Source of the DNA: Streptomyces sp. XM4193
GTDB lineage: Bacteria > Actinomycetota > Actinomycetes > Streptomycetales > Streptomycetaceae
Assembly (NCBI RefSeq): GCF_023072595.1
Contig: NZ_JALLGK010000006.1
Coordinates: 1 to 64,000 of the forward strand
Reading direction: 5' to 3'
Length of the DNA: 64,000 bases
Part shown: piece after piece, positions 35,308 through 43,638 of the stretch
Layout of the letters: each line of letters opens with the position of its first letter
Numbering within the stretch: position 1 is the first letter of the stretch
The notes under the pieces: generated by a model
Databases searched by the model: none
What the model was told of the DNA's origin: nothing
Seen by the model: the letters and a program-made list of their open reading frames with translations, nothing else
Made by a program: the position numbers and the translations under genes

Positions 35308-36411
35308 ATGTATCACGCAACGTCACCCGTGGCCGCTCCTCCTCGGAGCCGGTCCTCGCAGACCTCCGCGAGCGCCATGGTCGCCCCCCGTCCCCGAGCG
35401 CGTACGGTGCCCGCTCCCCCCGGCCCGCGCGCGGGCCGGGTACGGCTGGACCTGTCCGGTCCGCAGGGAGTCGCCCTGCGCGCCGCGGTGGCGTCCGTGC
35501 ACCGGGTGTGCCCGGACTTCCAGCCGACCGAACTGCTGCGCCGCAGCGGACGCACCGTCCTGCTCGCCGGGACGATCGGGCGCGGCCAGGCCGTGGCGAA
35601 ATGTTTACTCGACCGCTCGCCGTCGTGGGCGGAGCGCTACCGCAACGAGGTCGCGACGTACCGCACCTTCGTACGGCACCGCCCGCCGGTACGGGTGCCG
35701 CGGCTGATCGCCGCCGACCCCGAGACCAGCACGCTGGTCGTCGAACGGATGCTGGGCAGACCGGCCGGCACTCCCCACCAGGCGATCGACCTGCCCGACC
35801 GCTCGCAGCTGCGCGCGGTGCTCGGCGCGGTCAACCGGCTCAACGCCTGGCAGCCTTCCCACGACCTCTTCGACAGCCCGCTCGACTACGGCAAGCGGCT
35901 GACCCGGTACCACGAGCTCGGGCTGCTCACCGACCGCGATCTCGACGATCTGCACAAGTTGCTGCGCTCGGTGGTGAGTTCGGGCGCCCGCAGCACCTCG
36001 CTGCGCCAGTTCTGCCACGGCGACGCCCGCCCGGACAACGTGCTGCTGGCGCCGAACGGACCCGTGCTGGTCGACTGGGAGCACGCCGGCTGGTACCTGC
36101 CCGGTTACGACCTGGCCACCCTGTGGTGCGCGCTCGGGGACTCCCTGGCGGCACGGCGCCAGATCAGCCAGCTCGCACAGCGCGGCGGCCCCGCCGGACG
36201 GGACGCCTTCCTGGTCAATCTGATGCTGGTGCTCACCAAGGAGGTGCGGGCCTGCGAGGCGGCCGTGCAGCGCACCATGCGCGACGAGGCTCCCGCCCCC
36301 GGCGACGCCGCTCCGGCGCCCGGCGAGGAGCAACGGCTGCTGCTGCGCCAGCTGCACGAGGACTGCGGCCTGGCCCGGCGGGCGGTGCGCGCCGCCGTCG
36401 GTACGCGCTGA
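35308..36411 (+). CDS. Aminoglycoside/choline phosphotransferase-like kinase with a TTA codon
   Basis: A 367-residue APH-fold protein. The catalytic loop is CHGDARPDN (D239, N244) and the metal-binding aspartate is D256 in LVDWEHAG. The N-terminal 45 residues are Pro/Ala/Arg-rich and may be partly non-native; a start further in is possible. The substrate is unknown; such kinases act on small alcohols or antibiotics. Leucine 100 is encoded by TTA at 35605-35607, the only in-frame TTA I found in the window. In Streptomyces this codon needs the bldA tRNA, so full translation should depend on late growth. A hairpin follows the stop. Confidence 0.82.
   Translation: MYHATSPVAAPPRSRSSQTSASAMVAPRPRARTVPAPPGPRAGRVRLDLSGPQGVALRAAVASVHRVCPDFQPTELLRRSGRTVLLAGTIGRGQAVAKCLLDRSPSWAERYRNEVATYRTFVRHRPPVRVPRLIAADPETSTLVVERMLGRPAGTPHQAIDLPDRSQLRAVLGAVNRLNAWQPSHDLFDSPLDYGKRLTRYHELGLLTDRDLDDLHKLLRSVVSSGARSTSLRQFCHGDARPDNVLLAPNGPVLVDWEHAGWYLPGYDLATLWCALGDSLAARRQISQLAQRGGPAGRDAFLVNLMLVLTKEVRACEAAVQRTMRDEAPAPGDAAPAPGEEQRLLLRQLHEDCGLARRAVRAAVGTR
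35605..35607 (+). promoter_or_regulatory. TTA (bldA-dependent) leucine codon
   Basis: In frame in the phosphotransferase gene: TGT-TTA-CTC encodes Cys99-Leu100-Leu101. The codon is very rare in genomes of this GC content and is read by the developmentally regulated bldA tRNA in Streptomyces. Confidence 0.85.
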
Positions 36412-36435
36412 TTCACCGACCGCCCGCGAAGGTGC

Positions 36436-36466
36436 GTGTGCACGGCGCTCCCGGCGCCGTGCGCGC
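36436..36466. terminator. Bidirectional terminator after the phosphotransferase gene
   Basis: The stem GCACGGCGC (36440-36448) pairs perfectly with 36454-36462 around a five-base loop. Four further pairs including G-U extend it. It lies 24 bp after one stop and 8 bp before the convergent gene's stop. Confidence 0.75.
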
Positions 36467-36474
36467 ACCCGCGG

Positions 36475-36969
36475 TCACTGCTGGAAGAGCTTGGGGGGCA
36501 GCGGCTTGAGCAGCTGGTAGAGGTCGTCGGTGATCGGACGGTCCCAACTGGCGATCGTCACCAGCACGTTGTCGCTGCGGTCGAACTGCACGCAGGAGAT
36601 CCGGCGCTCCGAGCAGGTGATCCGCCGCACGATCAGCAGATTGTCCTCGTGCATGACCGGGGTGTCCTCGCGGCCGGTCACGCTGACCGGCTCGTCCATC
36701 TCCAGCGCCAGCAGCAACTGCGCGACCTCGAAGGGCACCTCGTCGTCGGCGGTCTCGCGCGCCGGGCTGCCCTCGGGCAGGTTGCCGATGATCATGGCGG
36801 GGCCGTGGCCGCCGAAGAGGTCGTACCTGAGGAAGACGCCCTGGCAGCTTCCGTCGGCGGCGGGCAGGAGACCGGCGCCGAGATTTCCCGGCCAGTCACC
36901 CGGATCCATCGCGAGGACGTCGAAGTCTGGCCCTGCGGGTGTGGCACTGCGGCGGCGGAGGAAGGACAT
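36475..36969 (-). CDS. Conserved hypothetical protein
   Basis: A 164-residue soluble protein, no signal peptide, with mixed alpha/beta pattern. The most distinctive stretches are YDLFGGHGPAMIIGNLPEGSPA and VQFDRSDNVLVTIASWDRPI (each listed in part). I do not recognise a named domain. It starts 21 bp beyond the stop of the ACT-domain gene in the same direction and is probably co-transcribed with it. Confidence 0.65.
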   Translation of the reverse strand: MSFLRRRSATPAGPDFDVLAMDPGDWPGNLGAGLLPAADGSCQGVFLRYDLFGGHGPAMIIGNLPEGSPARETADDEVPFEVAQLLLALEMDEPVSVTGREDTPVMHEDNLLIVRRITCSERRISCVQFDRSDNVLVTIASWDRPITDDLYQLLKPLPPKLFQQ

Positions 36970-36990
36970 GCCGCCATGGTACGCAACCCC

Positions 36991-37392
36991 TCAGCCTTCC
37001 CGGGCCGCCAGGTCCTCCAGCACCGCGACCGCGACCGATGCCTGCTCGTAGGGAACGAACAGATGGTCGTGGTGGTAGCCGGCGACGACGTTGCACCCCA
37101 GACCCGCGCCGGCGAGCGCGGCGGAGACGGCCGCCGTAAGGCCGACGGCCTCCAGCGAGGAGTGCACGCGCAGCGTGATCCAGCCGAAGACCGAGTGGTA
37201 GCGCAGCCCGGCGGCGTCCGCCTGCGCGCGGGGCACCACCACTGTCAGGCCCTCGCGCTCCGCGACGGTGACGACCGGTTCCACCGAGTCCGGGACCGCG
37301 GTGCCCTCGATGCTGGTGAAGACGTACGGGCCCTCCCGCAGTTCCGGTCGCAGTCCGGTCAGGAGCTTCTTGAGGTCGCGTTCGCCAGTCAT
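36991..37392 (-). CDS. ACT-domain protein
   Basis: A 133-residue protein made of one or two ACT-like folds: TLRVHSSLEAVGLTAAVSAAL with GCNVVAGYHHDHLFVP is the clearest part. Stand-alone ACT proteins usually bind amino acids and modulate a partner enzyme. It begins MTGERDLKKLLTGLRPEL, as in a widespread uncharacterised bacterial family. The ligand and partner are unknown. First gene of a likely two-gene unit with the hypothetical protein downstream. Confidence 0.75.
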   Translation of the reverse strand: MTGERDLKKLLTGLRPELREGPYVFTSIEGTAVPDSVEPVVTVAEREGLTVVVPRAQADAAGLRYHSVFGWITLRVHSSLEAVGLTAAVSAALAGAGLGCNVVAGYHHDHLFVPYEQASVAVAVLEDLAAREG

Positions 37393-37507
37393 GATCGCCA
37401 GCGTACGGGCGGGCGGGGAGACCCGCGAGGCGGCTCCGGCCCCGTGCGAGCCGCCCACGGCGGCACGGCGGAGGGTGGGGCGCGGCGGGTGGTGCGCGGT
37501 GCGGTGG

Positions 37508-38050
37508 TCAGTCGTCCGCGGCGGGGCCGTCGGGGTCGACCAGGGGCGTTCCGTCGAAGTCGCCCAGTCGCTCGCGGTAGAGCTCCAGCGGAACGCCGTT
37601 GGGGTCCTTCAGGTACAGGCTCTCCTCGACACCGCGGTCCGGGCCGCCGTACTCCACGCCCGCCTCGTCCAACGCCCGCCTCGCGGCGGCGTGTTGGGCG
37701 TCGGTCATGGAGATCGCCAGATGCTGCACGCCGCCCACGTGCTCGGCCGCCGGCGGGTGCGGATGGCCGGGGAAGTCGAAGAAGCCGAGCAGGTTGCCGT
37801 GCCCGATGTCGAAGAAGAAGTGGGTGGACCCGCGGTAGTCGCGGTTCTCGACCATCTCCACCAGCGGGAAGCCGAGCAGCTCCTGGTGGAAGCGGACGGT
37901 CTCCTCGACGTCCGCGCAGATGAAGGCGACATGGTGCACACCGCGTGCCGTGCTCGCCGGACGTTCGGCGCGCGGGCGCAGCCAGCGCTCCCGCACCTCC
38001 TCCCGCCGCGCCCGGATCGCTTCCAGTTCCTCGCCCTGGGGCTGGGGCAT
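37508..38050 (-). CDS. VOC-family (glyoxalase/extradiol-like) metal enzyme
   Basis: A 180-residue protein with one vicinal-oxygen-chelate module pair. The likely metal ligands are H40 (VHHVAFICADV), H110 (QHLAISM) and E156 (PLELYRE), a two-His-one-Glu triad as in extradiol dioxygenases and lyases of this superfamily. HFFFDIGHGNLLGFFDF forms the central strand pair. It is preceded by an Arg/Glu-rich helix (1-30). The substrate is not identifiable. No ribosome site of strength precedes ATG 38050 other than GAGGTGCC. Confidence 0.8.
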   Translation of the reverse strand: MPQPQGEELEAIRARREEVRERWLRPRAERPASTARGVHHVAFICADVEETVRFHQELLGFPLVEMVENRDYRGSTHFFFDIGHGNLLGFFDFPGHPHPPAAEHVGGVQHLAISMTDAQHAAARRALDEAGVEYGGPDRGVEESLYLKDPNGVPLELYRERLGDFDGTPLVDPDGPAADD

Positions 38051-38218
38051 GGCACCTCCTCGGCCGGTCCGGGCGGCAGGCACGCCCGCGATGCGGATGC
38101 GTCCGGCGCCGGACGGTGGTTGCGTCGTCAACCAGCCTCGCGCACAGCGTCGATCGGGGCCACCGGGCAGCGCCTGCCGTCCCGGCAGAGCCTTGGAGAG
38201 GGGCGCGTCGGGGGGGGG

Positions 38219-38260
38219 TGCGGGGCGCCGGGGTGCGGGGCGCCGGGGTGCGGGGCGCTG
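38219..38260. repeat. 15-bp tandem repeat, about 2.8 copies
   Basis: The unit GTGCGGGGCGCCGGG repeats without change twice and then partially. It lies immediately after the stop of the leftward alpha/beta hydrolase gene, next to a nine-base G run. It could form hairpins through GGCGCC but no standard terminator is evident. Confidence 0.7.
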
Positions 38261-38283
38261 CGGTGTGCTGCGGTTCGGCAGGC

Positions 38284-39129
38284 TCAGCGCAGCCTGAGGA
38301 AGCCGTTGACGGTGGCGGTGAAGCGCTCGGGCTCGTCGAGCCAGGGGAAGTGCGCGGCGCCGGGGACCACCACCGCGCGTCCTCGCGGGAAGGCTGCGGC
38401 GATCTCGGCGGCGCGTTCGGGGGTCGGGCCGCCGTCCAACTCGCCCGCCACCACGAGCACTTGACCGGTGAAGTCGCGCAGCGCGGCGCGGGCGGCCGGT
38501 GGGTCGAACGCCTCGGGAGCGTAGTAGAGGGCGCCGCCCTCCTGGTTGCGCTCCTGGGGGCTGCGTGCGGCGTGCTCCCGGGCCGCGGCGTCCCAGCGCC
38601 CGTAGGTGAAGGGCCGTACCGCCGCCCAGTCCTCGTCCTCGGCCTCTCCGGCGGCGATCCGCTCCAGGGCGGCGTGCGCCGCCGGGTACCACGGCGGTCC
38701 GCTGCGCCGCTCGTACGCCCGCCGCCGTGCGGGGAAGTCGTCGCCGAAGCCGAGCGAGGCGGCGCTCGGGGTGAGGAGGACCAGCCGCGCCACCCGGTCG
38801 GGATGGCGCAGCAGGTACTGCACCGCGATCTCCGCGCCCGCGGAGTGCGCCAGCAGATCGACCCGTTCGAGGTCGGACACCCCGCGCAGCGACTCGATGT
38901 CGTCGACCTGCCGGTCGCACCGGTAGCTCTGCACGTCGCGCGGGCGCTCCGAGCCACCGGTGCCGCGCAGATCGAGCAGACGCAGTTCGCGGTGTGCGTC
39001 CAGACCGCCCAGCCCGCCGAGGTAGGCGGAGTCGCGCAGCGGCCCGCCCGGTACGCACAGCAGCGGCGGACCGCTTCCGCGGCGGTGGTGGGCGAGGCGG
39101 GTCCCGTCGGCGGCGGTGAGGAAGTCCAT
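38284..39129 (-). CDS. Alpha/beta hydrolase
   Basis: A 281-residue hydrolase. It opens MDFLTAADGTRLAHHRRGSG, has the oxyanion segment VPGGPLRDS, and the nucleophile S96 in AHSAGAE, a variant of GxSxG in which alanine replaces the first glycine. The acid is probably the aspartate in GELDGGPTPE and the base is the histidine in PGAAHFPWLDEPERF. Proline-iminopeptidase-like features (DLRGTGGS) suggest an aminopeptidase or esterase; the substrate is open. The gene ends near a short tandem repeat. Confidence 0.85.
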   Translation of the reverse strand: MDFLTAADGTRLAHHRRGSGPPLLCVPGGPLRDSAYLGGLGGLDAHRELRLLDLRGTGGSERPRDVQSYRCDRQVDDIESLRGVSDLERVDLLAHSAGAEIAVQYLLRHPDRVARLVLLTPSAASLGFGDDFPARRRAYERRSGPPWYPAAHAALERIAAGEAEDEDWAAVRPFTYGRWDAAAREHAARSPQERNQEGGALYYAPEAFDPPAARAALRDFTGQVLVVAGELDGGPTPERAAEIAAAFPRGRAVVVPGAAHFPWLDEPERFTATVNGFLRLR

Positions 39130-39287
39130 GGCCCGATCCTCGCGCAGGGCCACCGGGTTGGGCCAGGCCCCGCCACACGCCGCCGGGCCCTGGGCGCCGC
39201 CGGGCTCCACACGCCGCCGGGCCCTGCCGGCGCCGTCCGCGGCGAGCGGCACCGGGCGGGGCGCGGGGTCAGCGCGCGGAGCGGGGG

Positions 39288-40988
39288 TCAGCGCGCTGAG
39301 CGGGCCTCCAACTCCAGCAGCGCGCGGGCCGCGTTGTGTCCGGGGATGCCGCTGACGCCGCCGCCGCGCACCGCACCCGCGCCGCACAGCAGCACGTTCG
39401 CGCTCCCGGTGGCCACGCCCCAGCGCGCCTGCGGGTCCGCCGGGTCGCCGGGCTGCGGCGCGAGGCCGCCGGGCTCGGCCGTACCGGGGTCGGGCGCGTA
39501 CGGGAAGGCGAGGTCGCGGTGGAAGATGTGCCCGCCGGGCATCCGCAGATCGCGTTCGAGGTCCAGGGGCGTCTTGACCTCCAGGCACGGGCGGCCCGCG
39601 GCGTCCGTGGCGAGGCAGTCGGACAGCGGCTCGTCCAGGTGTTCCTGGAGCTGCGCCAGGGTCGCCTCGCACAACTCCTCGCGCACCGCCGCCTCGTCGG
39701 TGCCGCGGAAGAGACGGGCGGGAGCGTGCAGCCCGAACAGGGTGAGCGTCTGAAAGCCCTCGCGGGCCGCTTCGGGGCCGAGGATCGAGGGGTCGGTCAG
39801 GGAGTGGCAGTAGATCTCCGAGGGCGGCGCCGAGGGCAGGACGCCGGAGGCCGCCTGCCGGTAGGCGTGCTCCAGCGCCTCGTAGCCCTCCGCGATGTGG
39901 AAGGTTCCGGCGAACGCCTGCCGGGGGTCGACCCGCCGGTCGCGCAGCCGGGGCAGCCGGCGCAGCAGCATGTTGACCTTCAACTGGGCGCCCTCGACAC
40001 GCTCCTCGCCCCCGGTGTCCCGTCCGGCGCCCGAGTCGCCGAAGAGCGCGTCGGCCGAACCGCCCGCGCCGAGCAGCGATTCCAGCTCGGCGGGAGCCGC
40101 GCCGGACAGTACGTAACGGGCCGCCACCCGGCCCTCGCCCTCCCGGGTGCGGAAGGTGACCTCCGCCTGCCTGCCGTCGGTGGCGACCGCGGTCACCTCG
40201 TGCCCGGTGGCCAGTTCGGCGCCGGCCGCTGCGGCGGAGGCGGCGAGGGCGTCGGTCAGCGCGCCCATGCCGCCCACCGGCACGTTCCAGTCGCCGGTGC
40301 CGCCGCCGACGACGTGGTAGAGGAAGCAGCGGTTCTGGCGCAGCGAGGGGTCGTGCGCATGGCTGAAGGTGCCGATCAGCGCATCGGTCAGCACGACGCC
40401 GCGCACCAGGTCGTCCGCGAAGTGGCGCTCGATGCTCTCGCCGATGGGGCGCTCGAAGAACTCCTCCCAGGTGCGGTCGTCGTCCACCCTGCGGCGCAGT
40501 TCGCTGCGGCTGGGGAGCGGCTCGGTCAGGGTGGGGAAAACTCGTCGGGCGACCTGTGCGGCTCTGCCGTAGAAGCGCTGCCAGGACTCGAACTCCCGGT
40601 CCGAGCCGGTGAGTTCGGCGAACGCCCGGCGGTTGTGGGACGCGTCGTCGGTCACCAGCAGACCCTGGTCGCGGCCATCGCGCCGCACCGGTGTGTAGGA
40701 GGCCACCGAGCGTCCGCGCACCGAGAAGTCCAGCCCCAGGTCTCGCACGATGCTCCCGGGCAGCAGGCTGACCAGGTACGAGTAGCGGGAGAGCCGGGCG
40801 TCCACCCCCTCGAAGGCGCGGTCGGAGACGGCGGCGCCGCCGGTGTGGTCCAGCCGCTCCAGCAGCAGGACGCTCAGACCGGCGCGGGCGAGGTAGGCGG
40901 CGGCGACCAGCCCGTTGTGGCCGCCGCCGACGATCACGGCGTCGTACACGGCGTTCGGGCGCGCGGGCGGCGCGGAGGATGCACTCAT
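39288..40988 (-). CDS. PYROXD2/phytoene desaturase-like FAD oxidoreductase
   Basis: A 566-residue flavoprotein. The FAD-binding segment VIVGGGHNGLVAAAYLARAG is followed by LLERLDHTGGAA. The C-terminal GCGG-like segment LLCGAGAVRGGGVSGIPG closes the FAD site. The middle region VPVGGMGALTDALAASA matches the family. It resembles the PYROXD2 branch rather than carotenoid desaturases, and no carotenoid genes are near. The true substrate is unknown. It is followed 158 bp later by the hydrolase gene in the same direction. Confidence 0.88.
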   Translation of the reverse strand: MSASSAPPARPNAVYDAVIVGGGHNGLVAAAYLARAGLSVLLLERLDHTGGAAVSDRAFEGVDARLSRYSYLVSLLPGSIVRDLGLDFSVRGRSVASYTPVRRDGRDQGLLVTDDASHNRRAFAELTGSDREFESWQRFYGRAAQVARRVFPTLTEPLPSRSELRRRVDDDRTWEEFFERPIGESIERHFADDLVRGVVLTDALIGTFSHAHDPSLRQNRCFLYHVVGGGTGDWNVPVGGMGALTDALAASAAAAGAELATGHEVTAVATDGRQAEVTFRTREGEGRVAARYVLSGAAPAELESLLGAGGSADALFGDSGAGRDTGGEERVEGAQLKVNMLLRRLPRLRDRRVDPRQAFAGTFHIAEGYEALEHAYRQAASGVLPSAPPSEIYCHSLTDPSILGPEAAREGFQTLTLFGLHAPARLFRGTDEAAVREELCEATLAQLQEHLDEPLSDCLATDAAGRPCLEVKTPLDLERDLRMPGGHIFHRDLAFPYAPDPGTAEPGGLAPQPGDPADPQARWGVATGSANVLLCGAGAVRGGGVSGIPGHNAARALLELEARSAR

Positions 40989-41113
40989 GGCACCTGGTTA
41001 GCACGGCTTCCGCCACCGCGGCAGCAGTGCGTACACGCTCGGCCCGCACGTCGGCCGACGCGCACGGGGGCCGGGACGCACGGGGCCGTCGCGCACGGGG
41101 CGGATCGGGACGG

Positions 41114-43288
41114 TCAGGTGCGGGCGCTGCGGCGTATCTGCGCCACCCGGTGGTAGACGGCGGTGGCCTCGGTGTGCCGGCCCAGCTGCTCCAGGCAGTG
41201 CGCCTCGTCGTTTCCGCTGGTGAGCGCGTCCGGATGGGTGGCGCCGAGCACCCGGTCGCGGGCGGCGGCAACCTGCCGGTAGATCGTCAGCGCCTCCTCC
41301 CAGCGGCTCAACCAGCCCAGGGCGACGGCCACTTCCCGCAGGCTCACCAGGGTGTCGGGATCGGAGGGCCCCATGGTGCCGGCCCGCAGCGCGGTGACCT
41401 CACGGGCCTCCACCAGCGCCTCCTCCCACTGGCCCAGCCGCCCCAGGTTGACGCCGATGCCGTGTCGGGCGCGCAGCGTCTCGGGGTGCCCGACGCCCTG
41501 GGCGCGGCTGCGGGCGGCCGCCAACTCCCGGTACAGCGCGAGGGCTTCCTCGCTGCGGCCGAGCCGGCCGAGGCTGATCCCGGTCTCGTAGCGGGCGGCG
41601 AGGGTGTCGGGGTGGTCGGGCCCCAGGACGCGGGAACGGGCGTCGGCGACCCGGACGTACATCGCCAGCGCCTCCTCCCAGCGGCCGAGCCGCCCCAGCG
41701 CGTACGCGGCCTCGTACCGGGTGGAGAGGGTGTCCGGGTGGTTCTCGCCCAGCACCCTGGCGCGGGCCGCGGCGACGTCGTGCGAGAGTCGGCAGGACTC
41801 CTCCAGCCGCCCGAGACCGCTGAGGTTGAAGGCGAGGTTGTGGCGGCAGCGCAGGGTCTCCGGATCGTCCGGGCCCGCGCTCGCCTCGCGCGCGGCGAGC
41901 ACCGCCGTGTACGTCCGGTGGGCCTCCTCGTGGCGGCCGAGGCCGTCGAGGACGTACGCCGACTCCTGGAGCGCGTCCAGCACTTCGGCGTGGGTGGCCC
42001 CGAACTGCCGCTCCCTGGCGGCCGCGACCTGCTCGAACTCGGTGAGCGCCGCGGCGTGCCGACCCTGCCGGGAGAGGGCGAACCCCAGCTCGTAGCGGCT
42101 GGAGAGGGTCTCGGGATGTTCGGGACCCAGGGCCGCGGCCCGCTCGGCGGCGACCTGCTGGTGCAGTTCGCCCGCTTCGGCCCACCGCCCGTGGTGCCCC
42201 AGGCTCAGCCCCAGTGCGTGCCGCTCCTCGACGGTCGCGGGCGTCGGCACGGCGCCGAGCACGGCGGCGTGGGGTTCGAGGCCGGGGCGGGGCAGCGTCC
42301 AGCGCGCGCTGAGCGGCGACGGCTCGGGGGCACGTCCGCGCGGCAGGCGGCCGGGCGCCAGGCCCGCCCGGATGCCGAGCGCCCAGCCCGGCAGCAGCTC
42401 CTGCTCCCCGCCGCGCGGGGCGGGAACCAGCGGGCCGGTGTCGAGCCTGGCCCGCTGTATCCACTCGACGACCTCGGTCGCCCCCTGCGGGCGGTCGTGC
42501 GGCTCCTTGGCGAGGAGCGCCAGCACCATCCGGTCCAGCTCCTCGGGCAGTCCCGGGCGCGCCTCGCGCAGCGGGGTCGGCTCGGTCTCGGTGTGGCCGA
42601 TCAGGATGGACCAGGTGTCCTCCAGGTCGAACGGCGGTGCACCGGTGGCGAGTTCGTAGAGGACGCAGCCCATCGAGTACAGGTCGCTGCGCTCGTCCAC
42701 CGCTCGGCCGCTGATCTGCTCGGGCGACATGTACGGCGGAGTGCCCATCGCGGCACCGGCGTTGGGCGTGCGTGCGGTGAAGCCCGGCTCCTGGTTCAGG
42801 TGGGCGATGCCGAAGTCGCAGATCTTCACGGTGCCGTCGGTCAGCCGCATCACGTTGGCCGGCTTGAGGTCCCGGTGGACGATGTCCTGGCCGTGGGTGT
42901 ACGCCAGCGCCTCGCAGATCTGCTGTGCGATGTCCCAGATGTCGGCCACCGGCAGCGGATCGCCGTCGTTCTCCTTCAGCAGCTGACTGAGGTTCAGCCC
43001 TTCCAGCAGCTCCATCACCAGGAACGGCGTGCCCTCGGACTCGCCGAAATCGTGGACGACGGTCACTCCCCGGTGCTGGAGGGAGGCGGCCACCCGCGCC
43101 TCACGGCGGAAGCGCTGATGCAGTTCGTCGTCGAGTCCGCCGCCCTGACTGCGGCCCGCGCGCAGGCACTTGACGGCCACTCGTCGTCCCAACGACTCGT
43201 CACGGGCGCGCCACACCTCGCCCATGCCGCCACGACCGATCCGCTCCAGCAGCCGGTATCTGCCCTGGATCAGCGTGGTCCCCTCCAT
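41114..43288 (-). CDS. Soluble Ser/Thr protein kinase fused to TPR repeats
   Basis: A 724-residue protein. The kinase domain (about 10-275) has IGRGGMGEVW, VAVK (K40), HRDLKPAN (D140), DFG (158-160) and PPYMSPEQ. From about 360 to 710 there are roughly eight 42-residue TPR units of kinesin-light-chain style (e.g. GENHPDTLSTRYEAAYALGR). There is no transmembrane helix or PASTA domain, unlike PknB. The TPR array probably binds a partner protein. GGAGAG precedes the ATG at 43288. The gene is divergent from dhaK. Confidence 0.92.
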   Translation of the reverse strand: MEGTTLIQGRYRLLERIGRGGMGEVWRARDESLGRRVAVKCLRAGRSQGGGLDDELHQRFRREARVAASLQHRGVTVVHDFGESEGTPFLVMELLEGLNLSQLLKENDGDPLPVADIWDIAQQICEALAYTHGQDIVHRDLKPANVMRLTDGTVKICDFGIAHLNQEPGFTARTPNAGAAMGTPPYMSPEQISGRAVDERSDLYSMGCVLYELATGAPPFDLEDTWSILIGHTETEPTPLREARPGLPEELDRMVLALLAKEPHDRPQGATEVVEWIQRARLDTGPLVPAPRGGEQELLPGWALGIRAGLAPGRLPRGRAPEPSPLSARWTLPRPGLEPHAAVLGAVPTPATVEERHALGLSLGHHGRWAEAGELHQQVAAERAAALGPEHPETLSSRYELGFALSRQGRHAAALTEFEQVAAARERQFGATHAEVLDALQESAYVLDGLGRHEEAHRTYTAVLAAREASAGPDDPETLRCRHNLAFNLSGLGRLEESCRLSHDVAAARARVLGENHPDTLSTRYEAAYALGRLGRWEEALAMYVRVADARSRVLGPDHPDTLAARYETGISLGRLGRSEEALALYRELAAARSRAQGVGHPETLRARHGIGVNLGRLGQWEEALVEAREVTALRAGTMGPSDPDTLVSLREVAVALGWLSRWEEALTIYRQVAAARDRVLGATHPDALTSGNDEAHCLEQLGRHTEATAVYHRVAQIRRSART

Positions 43289-43638
43289 CTCTCCGCCCCC
43301 GTCGTGTGCCTCAGCTCCCCTTGCGCCCGAACAGTATGTCCGTCGCCGCTCGGCCTGGGTATGGCGGGCCCCGTACCGCGACCCGTACCGGGACGTGTGC
43401 CGCGACCCGTGCCGCGGGCACCCGCCGCACCCGTGCGGACCGGGCCGCAGGTGGCCCGGACCTGGCAGAACCGCGCCCGCGGCCGGTGCTCGGGCCGCGC
43501 GGGCGCCGCGTTCTCCGGGGGCGCGGGGACCCGTCCGGCGGTACCCCTGCCGGAGTGGCCGATTGCCGCGATACTGGCACGGTCGGCACCAGGCACGGAC
43601 GCCGCTGCGGCGATCCGCCACTCGCGCCAGGAGGTCCC
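43289..43638. promoter_or_regulatory. 350-bp divergent region with a 12-bp tandem repeat
   Basis: Contains the promoters of the leftward kinase gene and the rightward dhaKLM operon, and no gene. Four 12-bp units of the type CCGTACCGCGAC run from 43371 to 43418 with a few changes. A GATACT at 43568-43573 is a possible -10 for dhaK; no matching -35 is obvious. Confidence 0.45.

Noticed and set aside
35308..36411. Antibiotic resistance gene of known class
   Set aside because: The fold and kinase motifs are clear, but nothing ties it to a particular antibiotic; such genes are common housekeeping or orphan kinases in actinobacteria.
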